From Trichuris trichiura (lineage: Eukaryota; Nematoda; Enoplea; Trichinellida; Trichuridae): a stretch of DNA of 64,000 nt. The notes under the pieces were generated by a model that saw nothing but the letters and a program-made list of their open reading frames with translations, was not told the DNA's origin and ran no database searches. The stretch covers positions 1-64,000 of the forward strand of contig JBAJFE010000018.1 in the NCBI GenBank assembly GCA_037903355.1, read 5' to 3'. Position numbers and translations under genes: made by a program. Shown piece after piece: positions 1-11,305 of the stretch (its first letter is position 1; each line of letters starts with the position of its first letter).

Positions 1-2080
1 CAAAATACTTTTTTCCAGGGTTACACTGATCGGTCGGAATGTCTCGCTGGTCATTTGCTTAAAAGTAGCAAGATCAGTCACTGCGCTCTAGGTCTTTCAT
101 TTCCTTCAAGCGCCTTAGCTTCTAATTAGACTTTTAAATTGGCTTTTGCCAAGTTTTCATTTTTATGCACTTTCAACTAGGAATCTGTGGGTGAAAACTA
201 TTGTTCAGAACAAATTTTTCTTTCAGGTTTCATGAGTGATCAGTGCAGTTTATCTTTAAAGCACTGTTGTACTGCTTTTTCTATCTCAAAATTACCCGTT
301 GGAAGGGGCTATATTTCATTATAGCGTCGCGCTGTTAGGCTAACAAATGTTTCAGCAGTGATATATTAAACCAGAATGTGCAGTTAGACTGCCAAAGCTT
401 GTACATCCTACCAGTTAATCTATGACTTCATTAGAAGTTTTCTTCCCTTCGCTGCGTTGTGTAAACGTTTTTGTCAGTTCTTACTTATCCGTTCAGAAAT
501 ACGTGCTTGTTTGGTTTTTACCTATCCGGTTTCATTAGGTGAGGAAAGCTTACGCAACAAAAAAGCTTTAGAAAGGTAATACTTAGGCAGTGAAACGAAT
601 CTTACGCGAACCTTAAAGTCCAATTTACTGGAAAGTGTTCGTTGGAGAAATTAAGTTTGGGTATGTTTAGGTGAACTTGAAAATGAACATGGCGGGAAGT
701 CTGTCCAAGAGCCTCCGCGTATTCTGGAACTTCGATGCAAAGGCCACAGGTCAAGCGAGGGGCCAAAGCCAGCCTTCAGCAACTGTAGCTGGCTTGAGCT
801 TTTAATGCCCCGTGGCCACTGTGCAACCCAAGCCATTTTGGTTTGGGTTTTTAATGCCCTATGGCCACCGCTGAACCAGAGTCTCTGTGGGCATCTGGTT
901 TAGGTTTTTAATGCCCTGTGGCCACCGCTGAACCCAAACCTCTGTGGGCATCTGGTTTAGGTTTTTAATGCCGTGTGGCCACCGACCGACTCAAGTCTCC
1001 ATTGGCTCTATGGCTTCAGTTTTTGCCTCGCAGCCAGCGGTCGTCCGAAGCCTGTGTGGGCATTTTGATTTGGGTTTTTAATGCCCTGTAGCCACCAATC
1101 TATAAGAAGCCCAGTTGCTTTGGTTTCTAATTCTGCATGGGCATTTGGGCACAAATTGTCCGCCTAAAAATCCGTTTGTATCCGTTGTACAGTCTGTTTA
1201 TTTTTGTGTGACCTGAGTTGTTGAATCGTTGACGATTACTCCCAGCAGTCTTTCAGTTGCTGGTTTTGACGTACCTGTTTACTATTCGATTGCGTTCTTT
1301 ATGTTTGTATTTATGTGCCGTCAAGCGTGGCAATACATTGTTTAGGTGAACTTTGAAATTGACTTTGCATTAAGATATGTGTGCCTGCATTAAACGTGAA
1401 TTTTTATGGAGTGTTATCGATTCATTAGTTGTTTCACAAGCCTGCATATATGTGTTGAGAAGCGAACATTTCACTGAAAGATCACGAAATTATCTGATAT
1501 GTTTCAGTTTAAGTCACATAGCGTTTTCATATTTATTGGTGTCAATAGAAAGGACAGGTGTTAGGCGATGTTTGCTGGAAATGAGCTAGGAGAAGGGCTC
1601 CCCTACATTGGTAGTCAGCAAGAGAGCGAACAAAGCAGAAAAGATGGATTTTTGGTTCCCTACTGAATCACGTTGAATATGCAAGAGAGAATTTTTGATT
1701 TCAACACATTTTCATTCCCTAAGCTGAATGCATTCAAATCGGAATAAAAAGAGATATTGCACGAAGCTTAGTAAAAGTACAACTGATGAGATTAGGAACA
1801 GATGACCAATTTGAAGTAGCGATGGTCAAGGTGGTGCTGCCTTCTTCACTTCAGAATGCGTTGGGACCTGTTAGGGTGGCAGTAGGTAAGAGGCGGTTGT
1901 GTTGAAAGATATTTAACGTTGTTTCGTCAGCTGCAACATGCATTTGGTCTGTGAGATAAGCGGTGCTGATGACTGAATCAGTGGTTTCAGATCTGCATTC
2001 GACCGAGTAGAAGCGACGTAGTAAGTTGCGGCGTCCGAACTGGATATCGGTCAGGTGGCGATGGCTTGAAAAGGTTATGT
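1..2080. repeat. Repeat family A, copy 1 (cut by window start)
   Basis: This stretch aligns collinearly with 28181-29945. Similarity is clear from the first bases to about 1940; the last part, up to the Tigger insertion at 2082, is too diverged to follow. It holds the 57-bp VNTR described separately. A 70-codon open frame at 1377-1589 has a counterpart at 29380-29592, but the two differ at roughly a quarter of residues, mostly by amino-acid-changing substitutions. I therefore read it as neutral repeat sequence, not a gene. No transposase or reverse transcriptase is visible, so the class is unknown. Confidence 0.8.
801..1135 (+). repeat. 57-bp VNTR (TTAATGCCCTGTGGCCACC units)
   Basis: Units start at about 802, 851, 908, 965 and 1078 with the core TTAATGCCCTGTGGCCACC. 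The clean units at 851 and 908 are exactly 57 bp apart. The 965-1077 stretch is a degenerate double unit. Copy 2 of the family has only three units (28976, 29023, 29080), so unit number differs between the two copies. Confidence 0.85.
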
Positions 2081-2081
2081 A

Positions 2082-5000
2082 CAGGCAGTTCTCGTATAAC
2101 GCGAGCGTTTGGTCACTTAAAAATCCTGAAAAATCTCGCGTTATATGAGATCGCGTTATAGGAGACATGTAAAGTATAGGAAAATCACGATTTGCTTCAA
2201 AGCGTCAGAAGGATTGTTTACTTGTAAACAATAACGGAGAGATATCTTAAATAAGCTGGGTTGAAACAGGAATCATGATGTACCTGAGCTACTTATTCTA
2301 CCGTTAGGCACGCTGACGTATGGATCCTCTTACACGGGGTCTGAATAACATTAACTTTTACGGCGATCATACATTAACGGCAGAGCTTTTATGATAGAAC
2401 TCTTTAACGCGGACAGAGTTCAAACTGGCTTTCAGGAGCGACGTGCTTGCGTCTTTAGCTTGTGGAAAGAGTCCCTCTCAGTACTAAAATAAACGACCTC
2501 ATACCCAGTGTTATGTATTTGAAGATACCGCCGCCTTATTTCCTAGCACGCACATTTGCCTCATCACTTCACACCTGCATGCATTCCTTACGCACATGAA
2601 CGCACTCAGCGGTCGTGACCGCTCCATTAATCCCCTTTGCATGCTTGAGTCGGTTTCTGTTAATCCTGTGAAAGAGCTGACCCACTCACCTCAGCTTGTA
2701 GCTATTTATGGAGACTGTTCATCCTGTCTGGTAGTCTCTGTCTGGGTTTCTCATCTCTAACGTCTGTACTCCGCGTGATAACTTATACTCAATAAACGGT
2801 TATTGGTATGTCTCAGAGTGTGTTGTCAACAGCAAAGCTAAGACACAACTCCCAGGAAAGAATGGATTTCCGTTGGACTCACTTTTTCAGTCTCACTATC
2901 CTTTGTTATAGGCGAACTGAGGTCCTATTAGACGTAGGAAGGTAGCGCTTCCTCAACGTCACAATGTTTCTTCATTGCAGTAAAGTAGAATTCGAGCTTC
3001 TTTTGTTTCGCACGTGTACTTCTTTCGTACAGCAGCTGCTTATATGGCTCCAAGCAAGCTCGGATACCTCTTGTGGTTTTCCCGCTGCGTTCTGCATTAC
3101 AATCATTGTCTTCGAGCCATTGTAAACGCTGTTCAATAGTTTCCTGGGTGTCTGACAGCTCAGCAGTGGTCATTTGTCGCGGAGGAGGCGGAGGAACTTC
3201 CAGATTTTCATCATCTTTTTGTCTTCCTTCTGCTTCCACTGCTACAGAAAGTTTCTTGCAGCTCCTCGGTGGTTAGCTTATCCGGTTGAATATTCAAAAT
3301 GTCCTCAATATCTTGATATTCCACTCCTTCAAAGTCTAGCCTGTTTGCCAACCGAACGCAGCTTTCAGTGATTTCGCATACTTGAGCAGAAGGCTCAAAG
3401 TCTTTAAAATCGCAGATCAGATCTGGGATGGGTTTCCGCCAAACACGGTGCAAGCACTGTTTCGATACGTCATTCCAGGCTTCTACGATGTTGTTAATGG
3501 CCATTCTCAGGTTACAGTTCTTCCAAAATTGCATCACAGTTTCACAATTTCCTCCGTCGGTCGCGTCGATCAGCATCTTGAACGTTCGCCTTAAGTAGTA
3601 AGCTTTGAATGCTCCGAAAACGCCTTGGTCAAGCGGTTGTAACAAAGAAGTGGTCCGTGCAGGCAAGAAAACAAAGTGGACATTTGGGTCTAGCTCAGCT
3701 ATCATCGGTGGGTGGCTTGGCGCGCTATCCATGATTACGAGAACTTTAAAAGCCAAGTTCTTTTCGTTCAAGTATTTCTTAATGTCATTCACTTAAGCAT
3801 TAGAAAAAATATCAAAGCAAACTTGGGCGTTCATCCATCCTCTTTTGCTGTAAACGCCCAAACTGCTTTTAACAATTCCCCTTAGGGCTCGTGGATTGGC
3901 ATGACGATGAATCATCAATGGTTTCAGCTTAAGATTTCCACTAGCGTTGGTACCGAGCATTACAGTCACACGATCTTTCGCAGCGCAGATTCCTGCAGCA
4001 TGCCTACGCTCTCTGGAAATGTAGGTCTTTTTTTGGCATACGCTTTGGATAAAGATTTGTCTCGTCGAAGTTAAAAGTTTGATCAAGGCAGTAGCCCTTT
4101 TCTTTGACCACGTTTTGTACTTCTATTGGAAATGTTTGCGCGGCATCGACGTCCGCGCTTCCTGCTTCGCCACGGAGACGAACATTGAGAAAACTGTGTC
4201 GATTCTTGAAACGGCAGAACCAACCACTACTAGCAGTAAATGGAGGAATTTCAGTAGGATTTGTAGACTGTTTCTTAAGGTCTTAGTAAATCGTAACTGC
4301 TTTTTGTCTGATGGTGGAAAACGTTGTTCCTATTCTTTTCATCGTTTGAGTTTCGATCCAAATGCAGAGTAGTTTTTCCATTTCTTCCAGTGTCTTAGGT
4401 CTCGTTCTTATTGACATCGCAATACTTGAACTGGTACCGCTTACGCAAGTCTGTTTAATTTTTTCTGCATTGCTCGTAATGGTCCGCAACGTTGATTCCT
4501 TTATGCCGGTAGCTTTGACGATATCACGTGTCGTCTCATTCCGTTCATACCGTTTCAGTATCTCAAGCTTCTCTTCAACAGTCAGCTCCTTTCGTTTTCG
4601 ACCACTACCAGCTAACTTCGAATCAGGAAGCTTAGACATTTTCAGATACTTAAAGGCTATCCTCAGATCGCAGAATCAGACAAAATACTTACGAATTGAG
4701 CTCGCAATCAGACGGTGTGAATGCTTTCCGAATTTTGTGCTAGCGTACTACGACTCACTGGAAAACCTCTACGATGCCTGCGCTTCCGGAGAATTGAAAA
4801 TGGAAACGTCGTCTGTACACATGTTCCTGCTGGCGCGAATTATTCCACCAAACATGAATACCGATCAACAGCCTGTTTGAGTATGCATATCGCAGGGTGC
4901 ACAGCTGGGTCGGACACTACTTCTGATAAGAATCCTAAACGTTTTTGTCACATTTCGCTTGTCCGTGACCGCAGAACGCGCATGAGCTAACAGCGCGGCC

Positions 5001-5178
5001 TTTGTTTGCTCTCGGTGGATGAAAACATGGGGAGACTGCCATATGCCCACGCTTTCAAGCCGGCGAAATCGCGTAAGAGCGAAAACAGAATCGCGTGATG
5101 TGAGAAAGTGCTACGATTTCAAAATCGCGTATGAGCGAAAACGCGTTATATGAACACGCGTTATACGAGAACTACCTG
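2082..5178 (-). mobile_element. Tigger/pogo-type DNA transposon, complete ends, dead transposase
   Basis: The 22-bp terminal inverted repeats lie at 2082-2103 (CAGGCAGTTCTCG...) and 5157-5178 (...CGAGAACTACCTG) and differ at one position. TA dinucleotides at 2080-2081 and 5179-5180 flank them, as expected of Tc1/mariner-pogo integration. More TIR-like GCGTTATA and GCGTATGAGCG motifs occur just inside both ends. The transposase is on the minus strand and broken. The element sits in the distal part of repeat family A. The 2.1-2.9 kb part holds no recognisable coding sequence and is probably its 3' noncoding region. Confidence 0.93.
2928..4639 (-). pseudogene. Tigger transposase pseudogene (CENP-B HTH + DDE_1)
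   Basis: Reading from 4639 downwards, a CENP-B/Psq-type helix-turn-helix start comes first (MSKLPDSKLAGSGRKRKEL, then a segment with EEKLEILKRYE). A shifted frame near 4070 reads FDETN, the first catalytic Asp. KDRVTVMLGTNASG follows near 3980, MDSAPSHPP (second Asp) near 3735, and LQPLDQGVFGAFKAYY (third Asp) near 3630. A C-terminal tail at 2928-3239 resembles the Tigger tail (ERSTRAKQKKLEFYF). At least three frameshifts separate these parts, so no full-length enzyme can be made, although the three acidic residues remain visible. Confidence 0.9.
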
Positions 5179-5179
5179 T

Positions 5180-6475
5180 ATCTATAGTTGTAACAAGTGG
5201 CATAATCTTTTTCGAAAGGAAGTTTACGGATCCATTTATTTAATGAATGTTTTCTATTTACTTTTGTTTTTTTATTTCTTTTCCTGTGCCGGTTTTCTTT
5301 CTGGGATTCGTAGCCACTGTCTTCTGTAAGTCTTAGTGTATCCCGAAAGATTGCAGGTTTCTGCTTACGGAGCACATCATCCATCCTGTTATAGCTTTGC
5401 CTAAATCTACCCTGACTGTTTACCGTTTCATATCTCCGTGTAAGTAGCGCGAACGTGAGACCCCCTTCGCCGGTGTTCTCCTGTCTCAGCGGTGAATATG
5501 GGAAGGAATGAGCGTATATCGCCCGAAGTCAGTGTACACGTAGATGTAGTCTTCCAGCTCATTTCAGTAGCTTTAAATGCTCTGTGCTTATTCACTTCAT
5601 GATTTATCCAAAAACTTGTCGCCGCTAATCCCTTGATTGTCACCTAAGAATAATGCAACTGCCTATCCGATAATGCTTTACGGAGTCAGAGCAGCAAGAC
5701 TCGTCGCATGCGGATGATGGCTGTTTTCGCCGGGCTCCATAAAATAGAGAACCCTTAAGCCTGAACACAAAGCTTAAATTTAGGCTTCAGGTCGGAGCTC
5801 AATATTGGTCTAGTGGGTTGAACAGTTTGGCGTCTCACTGATAAAATTCTTTTCTGGTTCCCCAGAAAGGTTAATATTTATCAAATAGAGTGCGTTCTTG
5901 GCACTGAATATGCTCTTAAAAGGTGGAAGGTTGTCAACAGAATGGACAGAAGTCGTCTACCCCGCTATGACGTAATGTTCCTCAATTGTTTCTTTTTGAA
6001 AGTTGCTTTGTTATTTAAATTAAAAATAAATTTTTTAGCCCTATTTGTTTCATTTCGTACATCTGTCTACGGACCTCCTTGTTAAAAGATAGTGGTTTTA
6101 TTAGAAGTCAGAATGAATGCGTTCGTAGCTTTCGGGGCATTGTGGGCCTGTCATCAGCGAAGAAAGGATATGCACTATTAATTACCAACACCAGCTGTGG
6201 GAGGGTGGGAAGCGATAGTGTTTTCGAAGAGGTTGGATAGGTTGTAACCTTTAAAGGATATCTTGTTTTAAAATTTTCTTCCAGCATGTCCTTTTGCCAG
6301 ATAGACAATGCTTTAAACTTGAAGATGCCCTCGATTTGTAGAATATTTATACGAAAAGGAATTCAGGTATGAAGTGCATCAGGTAATCTAGCTTGCGCAT
6401 CATGAATTCTGTATAGTTATTTGTTGTTCAGCTCTTGTGGTCGGCAGAGGTTGATAGCTTTGACTGGCGGCTTAG
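5180..6475. other. No gene recognised
   Basis: Only short open frames without recognisable motifs are seen. No repeat shared with the rest of the window was noticed. The last part leads into the TATA hairpin at 6477. Confidence 0.5.
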
Positions 6476-6476
6476 T

Positions 6477-6523
6477 ATCTGTTCGTGTGCATAGCCAACC
6501 TAAAGGCTATATAAAGAATAGGT
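6477..6523 (+). promoter_or_regulatory. TATA-containing double hairpin, probable core promoter
   Basis: Outer arms ATCTGTTC (6477-6484) and GAATAGGT (6516-6523) pair over 8 bp with two G-T wobbles. Inner arms ATAGCC (6491-6496) and GGCTAT (6505-6510) pair perfectly. A TATATAAAG box spans the inner 3' arm. A GTAAGT donor lies at 6561, about 51 bp beyond the TATA. This implies a very short first exon, spliced to 6656 upstream of the small gene's ATG. Related structures occur at 17850-17900 and 27982-28040. Confidence 0.55.
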
Positions 6524-6677
6524 CTAAGTCAATAGGGTGAAACTGAAGGCTTTGTTGCCGGTAAGTTGATTGCTTTGTTATCGTAAGGCAACTTGTTGTA
6601 ATAATTGCCCTAATACCTATATTTTCGGAATTTTGCCCGTCTGGTTTCCACTTAGGTCTTCCTCTACTGCACTTTTG

Positions 6678-7005
6678 ATGGGTAGCAGCGACAAGGAGCT
6701 TGTCTTGCAGCTGGAGAAGCTTTTCGTTTTAGCGAAACGTGTATGTACTGAAGTCAGCAGCCTAATTTCGTACTTTGATTATTCGCTGCTTTTTACAGGT
6801 AAGCGAACGTTGTGCACTTGATCCAGCATTAGAAACCGTACAAGGTACAGCGGTAGAGTTGTTTGAAAAGTGCGCCGAAAAAGTAAATATAATATGCAAT
6901 GACAATGTAGACAAAGGTCAAGTTTCAACAGGGTAAGCTGCATAGAATGCTTACAAAGCATAGCTTTGCTTTTCTAGCTTCGCTGAAAAGGACTGTCTGA
7001 GATAG
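6678..7005 (+). CDS. Small spliced gene, 74-aa protein of unknown function
   Basis: The coding exons are 6678-6740, 6799-6932 and 6978-7005. Together they make 225 nt and end in TAG. Introns are 6741-6798 (58 nt, GTATGT...TTTTACAG) and 6933-6977 (45 nt, GTAAGC...TTCTAG). A 5'UTR intron, 6561-6655 (GTAAGT...CCACTTAG), ends 22 nt before the ATG. All phases agree. The protein starts MGSSDKELVLQLEKLFVLAKR, continues with VSERCALDPALETV, and ends FAEKDCLR. It is amphipathic and probably mostly helical, with no signal peptide or membrane span. I do not recognise a family. A TATA box lies about 170 bp upstream of the ATG. No clear AATAAA follows the stop. The gene lies between the Tigger and the BEL element. 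The main doubt is the short third intron. Confidence 0.6.
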
Positions 7006-7362
7006 CACCGTAACATTCCTTAAACGAGTCCCCTTCCATACGCCTGCACATATCTGTTCGAACTACGGGGGACCAGGAAAGATGATTTGTGGAACATTTG
7101 TCAATATTGTTAGTTTACCAGGAAACCCGGTTTCAGAGAAACGTCAACATTGTCGGTGCGGTGTCTTTAAAGACAGTAAAATCGTGGTAGTTACGTTTTC
7201 TCGTCTGAATGCGTCACATAGTTTTTCTGGTGCCGTGCGAGCCGGGAAACGAACCAGCTGCATTCGAATTTCTTCTACCCTCGTGTCTAAAAGTCCTTAA
7301 CGTCGCTGAGATGCAATCGCCCAGATCGTGTCGGACGCAGAATCATTCGGTCCCGTGTCGAG

Positions 7363-8049
7363 ATGTCAAGGCGTTCTGTACGAGAAAGTACAGTCTGTTC
7401 CCGTTCGCAAGAAAGTCTCGAAGCATCCGCACCAACCGGTGCTGCTGAATCTATTACAAATCGCGGTGCGGACTCACTTGTGAGTCATCTCACAAGTCAA
7501 AGTTCAACACTGTTATCTTCTTTTTCTGATCAGTTGGTGGAGGAACTAGCATCGCTTCATATTAAAGGTGAGCAGGAAGATGTGGGTACACCGTCGTCCC
7601 TATTAGGCGACTCACGCTTGCCTGCCAATCACGCTGAGAAGGTGCAGGAGAAGACAGAGCAGTTGTCGCAGGGTCTGAACAACAACGTAGCCGATATGGC
7701 GCAGCCTGTCATGCAAAATAGGTTATCTGTCACTCCAGACGGATGGATTTCAGAACTAATTGTGCCGTCCCCAACGTTGTGTCCATAGCCACCGTCATGG
7801 CTACGAGAAATTGCACCGGTGGTCAACATCGAGCCGTTTGACCTTCCTCTAAAATGGGACATGTTTATTACCAGTTTTAAGCCCCTGGTTCATGACGTTG
7901 ATGGTTCAAATGCCGAACGGTTGGCCATACTTCGTGAACTATTCGTTCCATCTCTCAGGTCGGCCTTAGCGTCTTCTTTGCACAGTCCGGAAACCTATGC
8001 GCACGCTCTGAATGATTTACGCGGTTGTACAGAAATACAAAGGCAGTAA
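7363..8049 (+). pseudogene. gag: BEL/Pao gag, N-terminal part
   Basis: The first frame (7363-7785) is rich in Ser and Gln and ends at a TAG. The next frame (7819-8049) has the gag-like segment LPLKWDMFITSFKPLVHD, then AERLAILRELFVPSLR and PETYAHALNDLRG, as in BEL capsid proteins, where W..F...F and ALxxL segments recur. A stop near 8047 ends it. The 8050-8400 stretch continues gag in disrupted frames. Confidence 0.7.
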
Positions 8050-8408
8050 TTTCAGCATGATTTCGAAAGCTCTCTAACAATGAACCTATAAAACCACGGA
8101 ACGAGGCTGATGTGGAAAGATTTTACTAAGAGTTGCATGGTGCACTTAATATTCTGCGCGCCCGAGACCGTCTCGTTGAGCTGAAATCTGCGTATACACT
8201 TCAAGTAGCCGCCTCGAAGCTGACAGACCACTAACGGTTAAAATGGGCACAAGAGGTGTTCGACATCCGTCCTGGAGAAGCTACGCTGGAAGATCTGGAC
8301 CTTTGGCTGGAGCAAATAGTCCTAACAAATCGACTGGTCGAACCTGTTGGATTATCAAACGTAACTCGAAATTTGCGACAGACTACGTCGTAAGGTTATC
8401 GTCGTCGT

Positions 8409-9227
8409 TTGAACTTACCCACAGCATTGGACAATTCCATTGAATGTATACTGTGCCATAGCTGTCATCTGCTTTCCGCGTGCCCAGAACTGATCAAGTG
8501 TTCTCCAAATCGCCGAGCAGAAATCGTAAAGAATTTCAAGCGGTGTTTTGCTTGTCTGGATGGCGTTCATGAGGCGCGGCATTGTCCCAAAAGGTTGCGA
8601 TGTGACGTAGAGCGCTGTAACCAACGGCATCAGCATCTGTTGCATGGTTCCCGTAGAGTATGCCCATTCGCTTGTACTGCTGATTCACAGATCGTTGAAA
8701 AGAGCGACAGCATGCAAGCAGCTGACATTGGAACAAATACGACAGATCGTGTCTCAATTTGTATTTCCTTCGTGCCTGTTTACATTGGTGTCGGCAGTCG
8801 GTCTGCAGCGACTTTCGCTCTTCTAGACCCTGGCAGCCAAGGTACGCTGCGAACGGAAGAGATGGCACGTCGACTAAATTTAACTACAAAACCGGCTAAC
8901 ATTCACCTCTCGACGTTCCATGGTCACGACCCGTCGTTGCGCATATGTTCGGTCGACTTCGTAATCCGCGGGCGTGACAGTAGACAACAGTTCGATATCA
9001 AAGGTGCATTGGTCGTTCCATCGCTAAACCTGTCCTGCAGGACCGTGGATTGGAGTAAAGAAAGGAACAAATGGCCGCACCTGAAGAACTTGCCTCTCGA
9101 TTCCATCAGTGTTGAGAACGTTTCCGTTCTTTTCAGAGCTGATAACTTCGAAGTTATACAACCGTTGGCCTTGCGGAAGACACGGGGTGAAGGTGAACCC
9201 TTCGGAATGCTAACCCCATTGGGGTAG
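8409..9227 (+). pseudogene. BEL/Pao zinc knuckles and aspartic protease
   Basis: This is one 272-codon open segment. Cys/His knuckles come first (CILCHSCHLLSACP, then RCFACLDGVHEARHCP and CDVERCNQRHQHLLH). A DUF1758-type retroviral-like aspartic protease follows, with ALLDPGSQG where the family has LLDSGS, and a later SVDFVIRGRD strand. The Ser-to-Pro-type change beside the catalytic Asp may impair it. The frame ends at 9227, before the RT. Confidence 0.85.
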
Positions 9228-9488
9228 ACGGTCATAGGCAGGCTGCCTCAAGCGTTCAAACCACTTCGAAGTCATGCCCAGCGAACTGTGAACGAGATTG
9301 TTATCAGGGAAGATGACCATCTTGAATCTGAGTTGGAAATGTACGAACGTTTTCGGTGAACTGAAAGCTTCGGAACGAAACCAATAGCAGAGTGTCAGAA
9401 TACAAATCCTCGCGCTATCTAGTGGCGCTCAGCATTTCGATTCGTTAATGGTCGATACGAGGTAGGCCTTCTGTGGAAGACAGATCGC

Positions 9489-10477
9489 GTGGAGCTCCCG
9501 AATAATCGTCCCATGGCGATGGGAAGATTTGTCTCTTTGCGTAAAAAGCTATTGTCTGATAAAGCTTTGCATTCGCAATACTGTGACGCCATTTCCTGCC
9601 TCGTTCGTTCAGGAATCGTTCGCCCAGTGTCGTCACATGAAGCAGATCTTCCATTCAGGCAAGTTTGGTATCTTTCTTACCACCCTGCGCACCACCACGT
9701 CAAACCTGAGAAAGTGCGAGTCGTTTTCGATGCCTCCGCAAAATTCAAGGGCCTCTAGTTAAATGACTGCTTGTCGTAGGGACCAGACCTGCTGTGTCAT
9801 ATGACTTCACTGCTGGTTCGTTTTTGCCTGCTACCAGTCACAGTGACGTCAGATGTAGCGGGTATGTTGCACCAAATCGGTGTCCCGACGGAAGACCGTT
9901 GTGTCCTACGATTTCTTTGGAGTGACACTACGGACACTCCCCCGATGACTTTCCAATTCACACACAAAGTGTTCGGCTTGACGTCAGCCCCTGCGTCGTG
10001 CAGTTATGCGTTATTACAATGCATCTACGAATTTCTGCCACAGGAAAAGGCATTTCGGTTTAGCCAACTGTTTTACGTCGACAATTACTTAGATTCATTT
10101 TCGTCGGCCGAAGAAGCGATAGCACATTGTGCAGCTTTGAAAGAGGCTTTGTTTAAAGGCTATTTTCCGCTGGTTAAGTGGACCCCGTCTTCCACAGATG
10201 TCCTGCGCTTATTCCTGAAGAAGATCGCTCACAGTCTATCCTGAACCTGGATCTGGGCACGTTTTGCTTAGAGAATGTTCTTGGCCTCCATTGGGATCCC
10301 GTTATGGACACACTTCGTTTTCCAGTATCTGTTCCTGCACATGTCGTGACAACAAAGAGGGAACTGTTTAGTGCTGTGGCGCGCTTGTTCGATCCTATGG
10401 TACTGCTACCTCTCCTCGTCGTAAGAGCAAAATGGATGCAACAGGCGACGTCTGAAACGGATGTTGGGATGCGCTGA
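9489..10477 (+). pseudogene. pol: BEL/Pao reverse transcriptase, broken
   Basis: The first piece (9489-9755) carries NNRPMAMGRFVSLRKKL and EKVRVVFDASAK, typical of BEL RT. The second (9801-10244) carries VTSDVAGMLHQIGVP, FQFTHKVFGLTSAPAS and FYVDNYLDSF. In active enzymes the last reads YVDD, so one catalytic Asp is replaced by Asn. A third piece (10178-10477, another frame) has VLGLHWDPVMDTLRF and KRELFSAVARLFDP, the conserved tail of BEL RT. Stops at about 9757 and 10243 and a shift near 10190 interrupt it. Confidence 0.9.
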
Positions 10478-10558
10478 TTACCAGCGAAGTTCAAGCAGAT
10501 TATCAGCTTTGGTTAGCAGGTTTAGAATTGGTTATAAAGTTGTCCATTCCCCTTTGGT

Positions 10559-11200
10559 TTGCGATCAAGCTGGACCCGACTCAGGTGCAACTGCACGTCT
10601 TCGCAGCTGCATCTGAGCTTGCGTTCGGCGCGGTCGTCTATCTTCGTTTCATTGGTGACAATGGGAAGTCTCTCGACAGCACTGATCGTGTCTAAATCTC
10701 GTATAACACCTCATCGGAGGCTTACGATTCCCAGATTGGAATCGCAAGCGGCCGTTCTTGCAGTACGTCTAGCCCAAGCAGTGGCTGAAATCATGGGCGT
10801 TGATCCTAGTCGAGTCACTTATTGGACTGATTCTTTGACTGTTTTTAAGTGGTTGAAAATGGATAGTCAACGACTGAAGTCTTTCGTCGCTCATTGGGTT
10901 GCGGAAATAACGACAGACAGCGAGCTAAGGCATTGGCGACATGTTCCTGGGAGATTGAATCCGGCCGATGACATTCCTAGAGGCGTATCAGCCTCCCGCT
11001 TCGTAGTGACTTCACAGCGTTGGTTTGTAGACCCGCAGTTTTCAAGGTTGCAAGAAGAGCTATGGCCAACAATGCCGAGTTCACCTAACGCGGACTCCTC
11101 AGAGTCTGTGGTAAGAACTCCGGACCTGGACGTTAATGTAGCGAATATCTGTTCATCAAATGCGATCCTTCGATTGTTCGACATAATGTCTAACTTTTGA
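10559..11200 (+). pseudogene. pol: BEL/Pao RNase H domain, broken
   Basis: Near 10585 the frame reads VQLHVFAAASELAFGAVVY, where active copies have FADAS, so the first catalytic Asp is lost. After a shift the main frame has RLTIPRLESQAAVLAVRLAQ (catalytic Glu), then YWTDSLTVFKWLK (catalytic Asp), then HVPGRLNPADDIPRG. The order and spacing match BEL RNase H. It ends with a stop just after 11190. Confidence 0.88.
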
Positions 11201-11305
11201 AAGGTAATCAGAATTGTCGCTTTCGGATGCCGCTTCGTCGCGTGGCAAAGAGACCTGTATTTGTGAAGAGTACTATCGGCGACAGATGTTCGATGCGTCA
11301 AATTC

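Noticed and set aside
1377..1589. 70-codon frame conserved in position in both family A copies (also 29380-29592)
   Set aside because: The two copies differ mainly by amino-acid-changing substitutions, so there is no sign of selection on a protein.
7021..7060. GTTCGAACT resembling a tRNA B box
   Set aside because: No A box or cloverleaf could be drawn around it. No tRNA, rRNA or snRNA gene was found in the window.
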